This document shows, piece by piece, positions 40,797 through 49,304 of a stretch of DNA of 64,000 nt; the first letter of the stretch is position 1, and the number at the start of each line of letters is the position of its first letter. Under the pieces are notes generated by a model, which saw only the letters and a list, made by a program, of their open reading frames with translations, did not search any database and had not been told where the DNA came from. Made by a program: the position numbers and the translations under genes. Source of the stretch: Anaerofilum faecale (GTDB taxonomy: Bacteria > Bacillota > Clostridia > Oscillospirales > Ruminococcaceae); the NCBI GenBank assembly GCA_019114265.1, contig DXFV01000043.1, positions 1-64,000 of the forward strand, written 5' to 3'.

Positions 40797-42359
40797 ATGG
40801 AAAAACACTTGCATAAAAATCCAAAAGGATTTTTGTCGTATCTGTACAACCGCACGGTGATCGTGGGCCTGGCCATTCTGGTGCAGGCGGCGGTGCTGGT
40901 GGTGGTGCTGGCAATATTTGCCGAATTTTTCCCCTTTTTCTACGCGCTGAACATACTGATCAGCATGGCGGCGGTGCTGTGGCTGGTGAACAACAAGTCC
41001 AACCCTGGCTATAAGATCATCTGGATCATCGTCATCATGGCGATGCCGGTGTTCGGCGGGGTGTTCTATCTGATGTTCAGCGGCAAGCATCTGTCGCGGC
41101 ACGAAAAGCGCAAGCTGCTGGCCATCTCGCGCAAGATCGAGCAGTACAACACGGCCGTCTGCCAGGAACCGGTGCGCCAGCTGCTGCACCAGGAAAACCC
41201 CGTCGCCGCCCGCCAGAGCGACTACATCGCGCGCGCGGCCAACTGCCCGGTGTACCAGAACACCTTCACCGAGTATTTCCCCATCGGCGAGGCCAAATTC
41301 GCCCGGATGCTGGAGGAGCTGGAGAAGGCGGAGCACTTCATTTTCATGGAGTATTTCATCATCGAAGAGGGCAAAATGTGGAACACCATCTTCGAGGTGC
41401 TCAAGCGCAAGGCGGCCCAGGGGCTGGACGTGCGCCTGCTGTACGACGACGTGGGCAGCCTGATGACCCTGCCCTACCGGTACTACCGCACGGTGGAGGA
41501 GGCGGGCATCCAGTGCTGCGCCTTCAATCCGTTCGTGCCGCTGCTGAACGCCCGCATGAACAACCGCGACCACCGCAAGATCTGCGTGATCGACGGATGG
41601 GTCGGTTTTACAGGCGGTATAAATCTGGCAGATGAATACATCAATGTATACCCGAAGCACGGCCACTGGAAGGACACCGGCATCCTGCTGAAGGGCGACG
41701 CGGTGTGGAGCCTGACGGTGATGTTTTTGTCGATGTGGGACTATGTGCGCGGGGTGGAGGAGGATTTCAGCCAGTTCAGCCCGGCGCGGTACCAGCCGGC
41801 GCTCATCCTGCCGCAGGGGTATGTCCAGCCCTACAACGACAGCCCGCAGGACGACGAGCTGGTGGGCGAGAACGTATATCTGGGCATGATCTACAGCGCC
41901 ACCCGGTATGTCTACATCTGCACCCCCTACCTGATCGTGGACAACGAGATGGTGACGGCGCTGATGACAGCGGCCAAATCGGGGGTGGACGTGCGCATCA
42001 TCACGCCCCACATCGCGGACAAGTGGTTTGTGCACGCGGTGACGCGGGCGTATTACCCGGTGCTGCTGGAGGCGGGCGTGAAGATCTACGAATACACGCC
42101 CGGCTTCATCCACGCCAAGAGCTTCGTGGTGGACGACGAGACCGCCACGGTGGGCACCATCAACCTGGACTACCGCAGCCTGTACCTGCACTTCGAATGC
42201 GGCGTGTGGCTGCACGAGGCCCCCTGCATCCAGGACATGAAGCAGGACTATCTGGACACGCTGGAAAAATGCGAGCAGATCACGATGCAGAACTACGACC
42301 AGTCGCCGCTGCGCCGTCTGGGCCGCAGCATCCTGCGCCTGCTGGCGCCGCTGATGTGA
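40797..42359 (+). CDS. cls: Cardiolipin synthase
   Basis: A 520-aa phospholipase D-type enzyme that joins two phosphatidylglycerols. Two N-terminal membrane helices (VIVGLAILVQAAVLVVVLAI and IIWIIVIMAMPVFGGVFYLM) precede two HKD motifs: NNRDHRKICVIDGWVGFTGG near 257 and PGFIHAKSFVVDDETATVGT near 436. Length is typical. The ATG follows GGGAGGGAGCT; the long upstream open frame overlaps thiT and is not used. Confidence 0.95.
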   Translation: MEKHLHKNPKGFLSYLYNRTVIVGLAILVQAAVLVVVLAIFAEFFPFFYALNILISMAAVLWLVNNKSNPGYKIIWIIVIMAMPVFGGVFYLMFSGKHLSRHEKRKLLAISRKIEQYNTAVCQEPVRQLLHQENPVAARQSDYIARAANCPVYQNTFTEYFPIGEAKFARMLEELEKAEHFIFMEYFIIEEGKMWNTIFEVLKRKAAQGLDVRLLYDDVGSLMTLPYRYYRTVEEAGIQCCAFNPFVPLLNARMNNRDHRKICVIDGWVGFTGGINLADEYINVYPKHGHWKDTGILLKGDAVWSLTVMFLSMWDYVRGVEEDFSQFSPARYQPALILPQGYVQPYNDSPQDDELVGENVYLGMIYSATRYVYICTPYLIVDNEMVTALMTAAKSGVDVRIITPHIADKWFVHAVTRAYYPVLLEAGVKIYEYTPGFIHAKSFVVDDETATVGTINLDYRSLYLHFECGVWLHEAPCIQDMKQDYLDTLEKCEQITMQNYDQSPLRRLGRSILRLLAPLM

Positions 42360-42368
42360 CGATATGCA

Positions 42369-42405
42369 AAAACCGCCGGAACCCAACGCGGGTTCCGGCG
42401 GTTTT
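42369..42405. terminator. Bidirectional terminator
   Basis: A perfect 16-bp stem, 42369-42384 with 42390-42405, between convergent genes. Confidence 0.95.
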
Positions 42406-42420
42406 GTTTTCTGTATGCGG

Positions 42421-44163
42421 TCAGGCAGCGGCGGCCAGATCGTCCTCCAGCTCGCCGGCCAAAAAGTCGGCACAGGCGGCAATGCGTCCCTTTTCAAAGG
42501 GGCTGGCGATGCCCGCGCTTTCCAGAAAATCTTCAAAGCTCTGGTTGCGGTCGGTGTGCAGCAGCTGCAGCCACGCCGCCAGACCGGCCCCCTCCTGCTC
42601 CTGCTCCATCCGGCCCAGCTCCAGCGCGGCGGTGGCGCTGGTGACATAGCTGATGGTGTAGAAGGGCGCGTCGAACAGGTGGGTCACCTCGAACCAGGTG
42701 GGGTCGGCCTGCCCGAAAATGCTGGGATAGCCGTAGTCGCTCAGCACGTCGGCATAGAGGAAGCACAGGTCCTCCGGCGTGGCGTCGGCGTCCAGCTCAT
42801 AGGCGCGCAGCTGGAACTCCTCCAGCGCCGCCTGATACACCAGCACGCTCGTCAGGTCCACCAGCTGGCTGCGGCGCACCTCGGCCGGGTCGGCTCCCAG
42901 CGCCTCGGCCAGCGGGGCGCTCAGCACCTGCTCCAGCCCCTGCGAGAAGGTCTCGCACTTGTCCAGATCCTGCTGGTAGGCCTCGTTCCCAAACTGGGCA
43001 TACTCGTCGCAGGCGTGGCCGAACTCGTGCAGCATGGTGTAGGCGTCGCTCAGGCCGCCGCTCCAGTAGGTGTAGACAAAGGGCGCGTCGTAGGCGGAAA
43101 GGGTGGTGGTGAACCCGATGCCGGACATCTTCTCGGCGCTGGGTGCAAAGCTGAACAGCTCGTTTTTCTGCATGAACTCCCAGCACTCGCCCAGCAGCGG
43201 ATCGGCCCCGGACACCACGCCCGCCACCGCGGCCTCGCCGTCCTCCAGCTCCACCTCCAGCTCCACCGTGCCGTCATACATCACGGCGGCGTTCAGGTCC
43301 ACCAGCTCGCGCTTGATCTCCTCGCACAGCTCCAGCGCGTCGTCGGGGGAGTAGTCCCGCCCGAACTGGTCGTACCGCCATTCGGCCGCGTCGTCGTAGC
43401 CGCAGGCGGCCGCCGCCTTTTTGTCCAGCGCGATCATCTCCAGATACAGCTCGCCGAACTCGCGGTAATTTCCCAGGTAATAGTCGGCCAGCGCCTGGAC
43501 CACCTGCTCCGGGGTCAGCTCCTCGCTGACCAGCACGTCCTGCATCCGCCATTCCTCGCCGTTGATGGTCACCCGCAGGTTGGACAGCCTGTCGTTGTAT
43601 TCGTTGTCCAGCTCGGTGCGCTTCTGCAGGTATTCCAGCGCGGCGGGATCGTTGGTCTTCACCTGCGTCTGCATCACTTCAGCCACATAAGGCCCGGCGT
43701 CTTTCAGGTATTCGTCGGCCAGGTCGCTCTCCAGCACGGCGCGCAGATACTCCACCGCCGCGCTGCTCACCTCCTCGCTCTGGCTGCTGAACACCTCGTT
43801 GCGCTCCCGCGCCTGCTCGTCGGAGGTATTCAGGTAGGTGGCCAGCTGGGCCAGCGAGCTGCTGGTGTAGAACTGCTCGCTGTGGTCGTTCAGCGCTTCC
43901 TCCCATTCCAGCAGCTGGTCCAGGCTCTCGGCCTCGTCCACCCGTTCGGCCAGCGCGCGCAGCTCCTCTGCCAGCGCGTCGCCGTCGGCCGGGCCGATCT
44001 CCATCTGGGAAAACGGAACCGTGCGCCGGGTGGCGGCGTCGGCCGGTTCGATCCGCCCGGGCCGGGCGCCGGCCTGCCCGCAGCCGCTCAGCAGCACCGA
44101 CGCGGCCAGTGCCAGCTCAGCGGTAGCGCACAGCCGGCGTTTCAAATTCAAAAATGATCCCAT
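42421..44163 (-). CDS. M3-like zinc peptidase lipoprotein
   Basis: A 580-aa exported protein. The signal peptide ends in the lipobox SVLLSGC (Cys28), predicting a lipoprotein. The body resembles oligoendopeptidase F (M3): a helical N-terminal half, the zinc site YTMLHEFGHACDEY near 378, and a later TSVLVYQAALEEFQLRAYEL containing the expected distal Glu. M3 enzymes are usually cytosolic; a lipid-anchored form suggests peptide trimming at the cell surface (inference). The start overlaps the end of the upstream phosphodiesterase gene by 47 bp. Confidence 0.85.
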   Translation of the reverse strand: MGSFLNLKRRLCATAELALAASVLLSGCGQAGARPGRIEPADAATRRTVPFSQMEIGPADGDALAEELRALAERVDEAESLDQLLEWEEALNDHSEQFYTSSSLAQLATYLNTSDEQARERNEVFSSQSEEVSSAAVEYLRAVLESDLADEYLKDAGPYVAEVMQTQVKTNDPAALEYLQKRTELDNEYNDRLSNLRVTINGEEWRMQDVLVSEELTPEQVVQALADYYLGNYREFGELYLEMIALDKKAAAACGYDDAAEWRYDQFGRDYSPDDALELCEEIKRELVDLNAAVMYDGTVELEVELEDGEAAVAGVVSGADPLLGECWEFMQKNELFSFAPSAEKMSGIGFTTTLSAYDAPFVYTYWSGGLSDAYTMLHEFGHACDEYAQFGNEAYQQDLDKCETFSQGLEQVLSAPLAEALGADPAEVRRSQLVDLTSVLVYQAALEEFQLRAYELDADATPEDLCFLYADVLSDYGYPSIFGQADPTWFEVTHLFDAPFYTISYVTSATAALELGRMEQEQEGAGLAAWLQLLHTDRNQSFEDFLESAGIASPFEKGRIAACADFLAGELEDDLAAAA

Positions 44164-44929
44164 CGTATTCCCTTTCCAGTGCGGGGCGGTGGTCGCTCGG
44201 GCGCACCGTCCAGCGCACTTTCATCACGCCCATCCATTCGCACAGGCGTACCAGAAACGTCTTTTTTCCCGGCCCCCAGGCAAGAAACTGCGGCCGGCCG
44301 ATACAGTTGCCCAGCAGGTTGCCCAGCACAAAGCCGCACACCGACGAGCGCCCGGTGTAGCTGCGGGGCGCGTCGGCCAGCTGGCCGCGCAGCACGTCGG
44401 GCGCGTTCCTGCGGAACCAGGCCACGATGCGGGGGTCGAAGCTCTCGATGCACCACGGCCCCGGATAACCGCGCAGCAGGTCCAGCGTTTTGCGGCACAG
44501 CTGGCGGTTGCGCGGGCCGCTCTTCAGCTCCACCACCAGCGGCATGGTCCCCGCCGCCTCCAGCACCTGCGCGAAGGTGGGGATGGTGTGGGCGGTGCCG
44601 CACAGGCGCATCTGCTGCAAGCGGGCCAGCGGGTAGCTGTCCACCCGGCCGGCAACGCCGCACACTCGCTCCAGCGTGTCGTCGTGGAACACCACCACCT
44701 CTCCGTCGCGGGAGAGCTGCACATCCAGCTCGGCGCCGTAGCCGGCCGCGGCCGCCGCCCGGAAGGCGGGCAGGCTGTTTTCCGGCACCGTCTTGTCGCG
44801 GCTGTGCAGGCCGCGGTGTGCGATGTTCAGCCCTTCAAAGGGGGCGCGCTGCTGCTCTGTGCTGCGGCCGGGCGCCACCAGCCACACCGCCAGCGGCGGC
44901 AGCGCCGCCAGAAACCAGGATGCTTTCAT
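44117..44929 (-). CDS. Glycerophosphodiester phosphodiesterase
   Basis: A 270-aa GDPD-family enzyme with an N-terminal hydrophobic helix (SWFLAALPPLAVWLVAP). The catalytic pair of this fold is seen in NIAHRGLHSRDKTVPENSL near 35-53 and the metal site in GAELDVQLSRDGEVVVFHDD near 65-84; PLVVELKSG near 130 supplies a third acidic ligand. It would release glycerol 3-phosphate from lipid or teichoic-acid headgroups. The peptidase gene follows with a 47-bp overlap. Confidence 0.9.
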   Translation of the reverse strand: MKASWFLAALPPLAVWLVAPGRSTEQQRAPFEGLNIAHRGLHSRDKTVPENSLPAFRAAAAAGYGAELDVQLSRDGEVVVFHDDTLERVCGVAGRVDSYPLARLQQMRLCGTAHTIPTFAQVLEAAGTMPLVVELKSGPRNRQLCRKTLDLLRGYPGPWCIESFDPRIVAWFRRNAPDVLRGQLADAPRSYTGRSSVCGFVLGNLLGNCIGRPQFLAWGPGKKTFLVRLCEWMGVMKVRWTVRPSDHRPALEREYDGIIFEFETPAVRYR

Positions 44930-45045
44930 ACCGATCTCCTCTTTTCTGCGGGATTGATACTTCGATTGTATCCCCCTTTTCCGCCAAAAGTCAACAGCAT
45001 TCCCCCCGGGATTAAAAAAATCTTTTCAATCCTTTCACATTTCCA

Positions 45046-45073
45046 CCATATTTAGCCGATAATATGGTATCAT
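45046..45073 (+). promoter_or_regulatory. -10 element with adjacent inverted repeat
   Basis: CCATAT (45046-45051) and ATATGG (45062-45067) form an inverted repeat ending directly at TATCAT (45068-45073), a TGG-extended -10. The arrangement suggests an operator for the two-component system, possibly autoregulatory. Confidence 0.5.
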
Positions 45074-45151
45074 AAAGAGAAAAAACGCGGCTGTGTCCGC
45101 TTCGATTTCACAAATCCCGGCCTTGCATCGGCCGTTTGGGGAGGATTTTGT

Positions 45152-45835
45152 ATGGCAACCATTCTGATCGTAGACGACGAACCGCTCATCCGCGATCTCA
45201 TCCGCGAGCACCTGTCCCACGAGGGGTTCACCTGCATGGAAGCCGCCGACGGCTCGGCCGCGCTGGCGCAGGTCACCCAGGGCGGCATCGACCTTGTGAT
45301 TTTGGACATCATGATGCCCTTTGTGGACGGCATGACCTGCCTGCGCGAGATGCGCGCGCGCAAGATCGAGGTGCCGGTGATCATGCTCACCGCCCGCGGC
45401 GAGGAGTACGACAAGCTGGCCGGTCTGGAGAACGGCGCCGACGACTATGTGGTCAAGCCCTTCAGCCCGCGCGAGCTGGTGGCCCGCGTGAAGGCGGTGC
45501 TGTTCCGCACGATGCCGCGCGCCGCCAGTGCCGGCGAGAACTTTGTGTTCGGCGATTTGGAGATCGACGTGCCCAGCCACGCGGTGCGCATCGCCGGCAA
45601 GGAGGCCCCGCTGACCCCCAAGGAGTTCGACCTGCTGGTCTACCTTGCCTCCAACCGGGGCATCGCCCTGTCGCGGGAGAAGATCCTGCAGCAGGTGTGG
45701 AACTACGACTATTTCGGCGAGGACCGCACGGTGGACACCCACATCAAGATGCTGCGCAGCCATCTGGGGCATCACCGCAGCAATATTGTAACCGTGTGGG
45801 GCGTGGGTTATAAGTTCGACCCCGACGCAAATTGA
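45152..45835 (+). CDS. OmpR/PhoB-type response regulator
   Basis: A 227-aa response regulator. Acidic pocket VDDE at 7-10, phosphoacceptor Asp52 in LVILDIMMP, T in MLTARGEE and K in VVKPFSPREL. The winged helix follows from about 130 (LTPKEFDLLVYLASN, then RTVDTHIKMLRSHLG). Signal unknown. GGGGAGG precedes the ATG. The kinase gene follows by 65 bp. Confidence 0.95.
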   Translation: MATILIVDDEPLIRDLIREHLSHEGFTCMEAADGSAALAQVTQGGIDLVILDIMMPFVDGMTCLREMRARKIEVPVIMLTARGEEYDKLAGLENGADDYVVKPFSPRELVARVKAVLFRTMPRAASAGENFVFGDLEIDVPSHAVRIAGKEAPLTPKEFDLLVYLASNRGIALSREKILQQVWNYDYFGEDRTVDTHIKMLRSHLGHHRSNIVTVWGVGYKFDPDAN

Positions 45836-45900
45836 AAAAAAACGCAGGGCGGCGGCCGGTGGCTGCCGCTTTGTTGTTTGAGGAAAAGGAAGGGATACCA

Positions 45901-47427
45901 ATGAAACGGCTGCAGGAAATGAGCTTTCGCTACAAGCTGATGGCCTTTGTGTTTTTGCTGTGCATCGTCATCATCGGCACGGTGTATGTGCTGTCGGTGG
46001 TGATGCTGGAACCCGCCTACAACAGCCGGGTGCGGCAGGACCTTTCCGCCACCCTCGACACCCTCACCGACATCGTGGACGAGGCGTCGGAGCAGGGGTC
46101 TCTGATCAGCTACTACTGGAGGGGCCAGCCCTATGTGCGGGAGGATTTCCGCGACCTGCTCAACCAGAAAGCGCTGGACGGCACCCTGCAGAGCAGCGGC
46201 CGCTGCATCGAGATCTCCACCAGCAGCGGCCAGTCGCTGATCCGCAGCGAAGCGCTGCCGGGCATCTGTCTGGTGCACTCCAGCAAGGTGCAGTTCGGCG
46301 TGCAGGACGGCACCATCACCAGCGAGCTGGCCACCAGGCTGCGCCTGCAGACCGCCGTGCAGGGCCAGCTGGAACAGATCTTGCAGAGCAGTTCCACCGG
46401 TTCCCGCCAGCTGGTGATGGGGCGCACGGCCGGCAACGGCGAGTATGTGGTGCTGGTGAGCACCGACCTCGAGCGCATCCCGCAGGCGATGGCGGTGCTC
46501 ACCGGGCAGATGAGCTGGGTATCGCTGCTGGTGGTGGCCATCAGCCTGGCGGCGGCGTGGATCTTCAGCGGGTGGTTCACCCGCCCGCTCCGCCAGCTGT
46601 CCCACGCGGCCCGGGAGATGGCGCACGGCAACTACGACGTGCGGGTGCAGGTCACCGGCCAGGACGAGGTGGCCACCCTCGCGCAGGACTTCAACTTTAT
46701 GGCCAGCGAGGTGGCGCGCTCGGCGCAGCTGCAGCGGGACCTGGTGGCCAACATCAGCCACGACCTGCGCACCCCGCTCACCCTCATCAAGGGGTATGCC
46801 GAGACGGTGCGCGACCTCACCGGCTCCGACCCCGAACGCCGCACCCAGCAGCTGAACGTGATCGTGGAGGAGACCGACCGCCTCAGCGCGCTGGTGAACA
46901 GCGTGATGGAGCTGTCCCGCATGAGCAGCGGCACCGAGAAGCCGCAGAAGGTGACCTTCGACATGGCCCAGCTGTGCGAGGAGGTGGCCCAGCGGTACGA
47001 GGACGTCTGCGCCCGGAACGGCTACACGCTCGAGGTGAAGGCAGACACCCCCTGCATGGTGAATGCCGACGCCGCGATGATGGAGCGGGTGCTGCACAAC
47101 CTGTTGGGCAACGCGCTGCACCACATCGGCGAGGACGGCTGGCTGGGGCTGTCGGCCCTGCCCACAGAGGGCGGCGGCTGCCGGGTGGAGGTGTCGGACC
47201 ACGGCTGCGGCATCGCGCCCGAGGACCTGCCCCATCTGTTCGACAAATACTACCGCAGCCGCAAAGACGCCGGCAAGGTGGGCACCGGGCTGGGGCTGTC
47301 GATCACCAAGGCGATCCTGCAGAGCCACGGCTTCCGCTTCGGCGTACAGAGCCAGGTGGGCGAAGGCAGCACCTTCTGGTTCGAGACGAGCGCCCCCGCG
47401 CAGTCGCTTCCCGCCGCCCAGAGCTGA
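45901..47427 (+). CDS. Sensor histidine kinase
   Basis: A 508-aa membrane kinase paired with the regulator upstream. It has a TM1 at 14-36, an external sensor domain of about 165 residues, TM2 near 205-224, HAMP (to about 275), HisKA with His287 in NISHDLRTPLTLIKGYAE, and HATPase boxes VNADAAMMERVLHNLLGNAL, DHGCGIAPEDLP and KVGTGLGLSITKAIL. The sensor domain is not recognisable by eye. ATG follows AGGAAGGG. Confidence 0.95.
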   Translation: MKRLQEMSFRYKLMAFVFLLCIVIIGTVYVLSVVMLEPAYNSRVRQDLSATLDTLTDIVDEASEQGSLISYYWRGQPYVREDFRDLLNQKALDGTLQSSGRCIEISTSSGQSLIRSEALPGICLVHSSKVQFGVQDGTITSELATRLRLQTAVQGQLEQILQSSSTGSRQLVMGRTAGNGEYVVLVSTDLERIPQAMAVLTGQMSWVSLLVVAISLAAAWIFSGWFTRPLRQLSHAAREMAHGNYDVRVQVTGQDEVATLAQDFNFMASEVARSAQLQRDLVANISHDLRTPLTLIKGYAETVRDLTGSDPERRTQQLNVIVEETDRLSALVNSVMELSRMSSGTEKPQKVTFDMAQLCEEVAQRYEDVCARNGYTLEVKADTPCMVNADAAMMERVLHNLLGNALHHIGEDGWLGLSALPTEGGGCRVEVSDHGCGIAPEDLPHLFDKYYRSRKDAGKVGTGLGLSITKAILQSHGFRFGVQSQVGEGSTFWFETSAPAQSLPAAQS

Positions 47428-47442
47428 CCATTTCCGCCGAAG

Positions 47443-47487
47443 CGGGCAGATGCGGTCGAAGAACTCCGGTTTGCACAAATCTGTCCG
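47443..47487. repeat. Tail fragment of palindromic intergenic repeat
   Basis: GCGGGCAGATGCGGTCGAAG, then GTTTGCACAAATC, matches the tail of copies A and B (GGGGCAGATGAGGTCGAAG.. GTGCAAGG). Confidence 0.65.
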
Positions 47488-47509
47488 CTGCATCGGCCGC
47501 ACCCGTCCC

Positions 47510-48286
47510 CTACAGCAGGCCCTGCTCCAGACAATAGTGATAGATCCCATCCTGTGCGGCGTCTCCGCACACTGCGTCTGCCACCGCTTTCAGCTGTTCC
47601 GAGGCATTCGCCATTGCCACACCCGTCCCGACGGCTTGCAGCATTTCCATGTCGTTGTTGCCGTCCCCGAAGGCAATCGCTTCCGACGGCTCCAGGCGGT
47701 ACTGCTCCAGCAGCCGTTTGATCGCGCGTCCCTTTCCGCCGTTTGCCGGGATGATATCGACCGCCCGGTCCCACCACGCTGCAATTTTTGCGCGGCGTAC
47801 CCCCTTCATCACCCGCGCATACTCCGGTTGGCGGCATCCCATCATCACCTGATAAATTTCTTCCTGCCGCAGAGAATCAAAGTCGGGCGCAACTTCCACG
47901 GCAAGCCCTGCGATCCTGAAATAGTCCGATAAATCGGCATCCGTGCCGTTTGCGGCCAGCCGGTCCTGCGTCGCAATGCAAACGGGCCGATGGATGCCTG
48001 CCGCGTTTTCGATCAGCGTATGGACGTCCTCCGGGGGGATGGGATTTTTGAACAGTACCCGGTCCGAATCAAAGCAATAGGAACCGTTGAATGTCAAAAA
48101 AGCGTCGAACTCGATGCCGGGAAAACGCGGCAGCGACACCGGCGCTCTCCCGGTGGCAAGGCAGAGAAGGACTCCCTGCGCCCGCAGGCGTCTCAGGGCT
48201 TCCAACGTTTTCGGCGAAATCTGCTTTGTATGGAAGTCCACCAATGTTCCGTCAATATCAAAAAAAGCAATTCGGACCCTGTTCAT
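47510..48286 (-). CDS. Cof-type HAD phosphatase
   Basis: A 258-aa HAD hydrolase, subclass IIB. Motif I is AFFDIDGTLVDF near the N-terminus, motif II LCLATGRAP near 42, and motifs III/IV are KGRAIKRLLEQY and IAFGDGNNDMEML near 190-215. Such enzymes dephosphorylate sugar phosphates or flavin/nucleotide compounds. The ATG is preferred; a GTG four codons earlier overlaps the HD gene stop and could also be used. Last of a three-gene unit. Confidence 0.85.
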   Translation of the reverse strand: MNRVRIAFFDIDGTLVDFHTKQISPKTLEALRRLRAQGVLLCLATGRAPVSLPRFPGIEFDAFLTFNGSYCFDSDRVLFKNPIPPEDVHTLIENAAGIHRPVCIATQDRLAANGTDADLSDYFRIAGLAVEVAPDFDSLRQEEIYQVMMGCRQPEYARVMKGVRRAKIAAWWDRAVDIIPANGGKGRAIKRLLEQYRLEPSEAIAFGDGNNDMEMLQAVGTGVAMANASEQLKAVADAVCGDAAQDGIYHYCLEQGLL

Positions 48287-48294
48287 ACTTTCTC

Positions 48295-48891
48295 TCACAA
48301 GCTGTTTTCCATTGCGCCCGGAAGCAGGCTGTAGATGGAACCGTGTATTTTCTTCTCAAAGTCTGCTTTGATCTCCAGCACTTTCTTCCAGCGGTCGACC
48401 GTATGGGGATAGACGCCGTACCGGATGGCCACATCCACAAACCGCTTTTCCAGAATGCAGAAGCCGGTCGGCAGCGCCAGTGCGTCGCACAGCTGCACAA
48501 GCCGGTCGTAATCGTCGTAGACCGCATGCTTTATGAAATTTTCCATAAAGCGGAAATCTTCTTCTGTCACATCAAAGGTTCCGATGGAAGTATGAATGTC
48601 CTGGATCATAAACGCATGCGAAATACAGATCTGCGCCGCTTTTTCCCAGCCGCGTTCCATACAGAAACGGTAGCCGTCGATCAGATGGCGCTCCGAGCTC
48701 ACGCCGGCATATCTTCCTATATCGTGCAGCAGCCCGAAACAATACGCCTGCTCCGCAGACAGATCTTCACACTGCGCGGCAATGTTTTTGCAGGCAAGGG
48801 CCACAAACCGCGAGTGTTCGATCCAGTTTCCCGGATTCTGCTGCCCGGCCCACAGTAATGTGGTCTCGGCGGTATGACAAGTCGGTTCCAA
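48295..48891 (-). CDS. HD-domain hydrolase
   Basis: A 198-aa protein with an HD phosphohydrolase fold: WIEHSRFVALACKNIA (first His), FGLLHDIGRYAG (HD pair) near 53, SSERHLIDGYRF, and QLCDALALPTGF (distal Asp) near 133. Targets of the family include nucleotides and phosphorylated cofactors. The start is TTG because AAAGGAG is 8 bases ahead and no ATG fits. Cotranscribed with the HAD gene downstream. Confidence 0.75.
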   Translation of the reverse strand: MEPTCHTAETTLLWAGQQNPGNWIEHSRFVALACKNIAAQCEDLSAEQAYCFGLLHDIGRYAGVSSERHLIDGYRFCMERGWEKAAQICISHAFMIQDIHTSIGTFDVTEEDFRFMENFIKHAVYDDYDRLVQLCDALALPTGFCILEKRFVDVAIRYGVYPHTVDRWKKVLEIKADFEKKIHGSIYSLLPGAMENSL

Positions 48892-48960
48892 CGGAATCGC
48901 TCCTTTCTGCCAGTGGAAGGCCCCAGCCAGATCGCGCCGGGGCCTCAAGCGATACGGCCT

Positions 48961-49200
48961 TCAGCAGTCGCCTGCATAATAACAGACAACGGCCAGATAG
49001 TCTTTTGCTTCTTCAAACACCAGGGAGAGCGGCAGGCAATTTCCATTTTGGCGGTATTGCTGTTCCATTTCGCGCTGGATCGGATACTGCCGTGTGATGT
49101 TGATTCTCTCCCCGCCGGGAGCAAGGACCATAACGCGCCCCCGGCATTGGTTCACCGTTTCCAAAAAGCCGGACAGGTTCAAAATATTCACTTTTATCAT
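48961..49200 (-). CDS. 79-aa conserved-looking protein of unknown function
   Basis: A small protein starting MIKVNILNLSGFLETVNQCR and ending YLAVVCYYAGDC. I recall similar short proteins (NVLNLQGFL.TVN.CRGRV... YYAGDC) in many Clostridia with no assigned role. AGGAGGTGCTTGTG gives a strong ribosome site. It heads the HD-HAD unit and is preceded by a -10 and AraC-like repeats. Confidence 0.75.
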   Translation of the reverse strand: MIKVNILNLSGFLETVNQCRGRVMVLAPGGERINITRQYPIQREMEQQYRQNGNCLPLSLVFEEAKDYLAVVCYYAGDC

Positions 49201-49237
49201 CACAAGCACCTCCTGAACGTTTGGTTTCTTTACTATC

Positions 49238-49304
49238 ATTATAATGCCTGTGATATAAAAATAATATCTGTATCCTGTCATTTCATGTTTGTATCCTGCC
49301 ATTT
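49238..49304 (-). promoter_or_regulatory. Promoter with AraC-type direct repeats
   Basis: Minus strand: two copies of AAATGnCAGGATAC (49304-49291 and 49283-49270), 21 bp apart, end just upstream of the -35 region; TATAAT follows at 49243-49238. Tandem sites two helical turns apart beside the -35 are usual for AraC-family activators, and the araC-like gene overlaps them. Confidence 0.6.
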
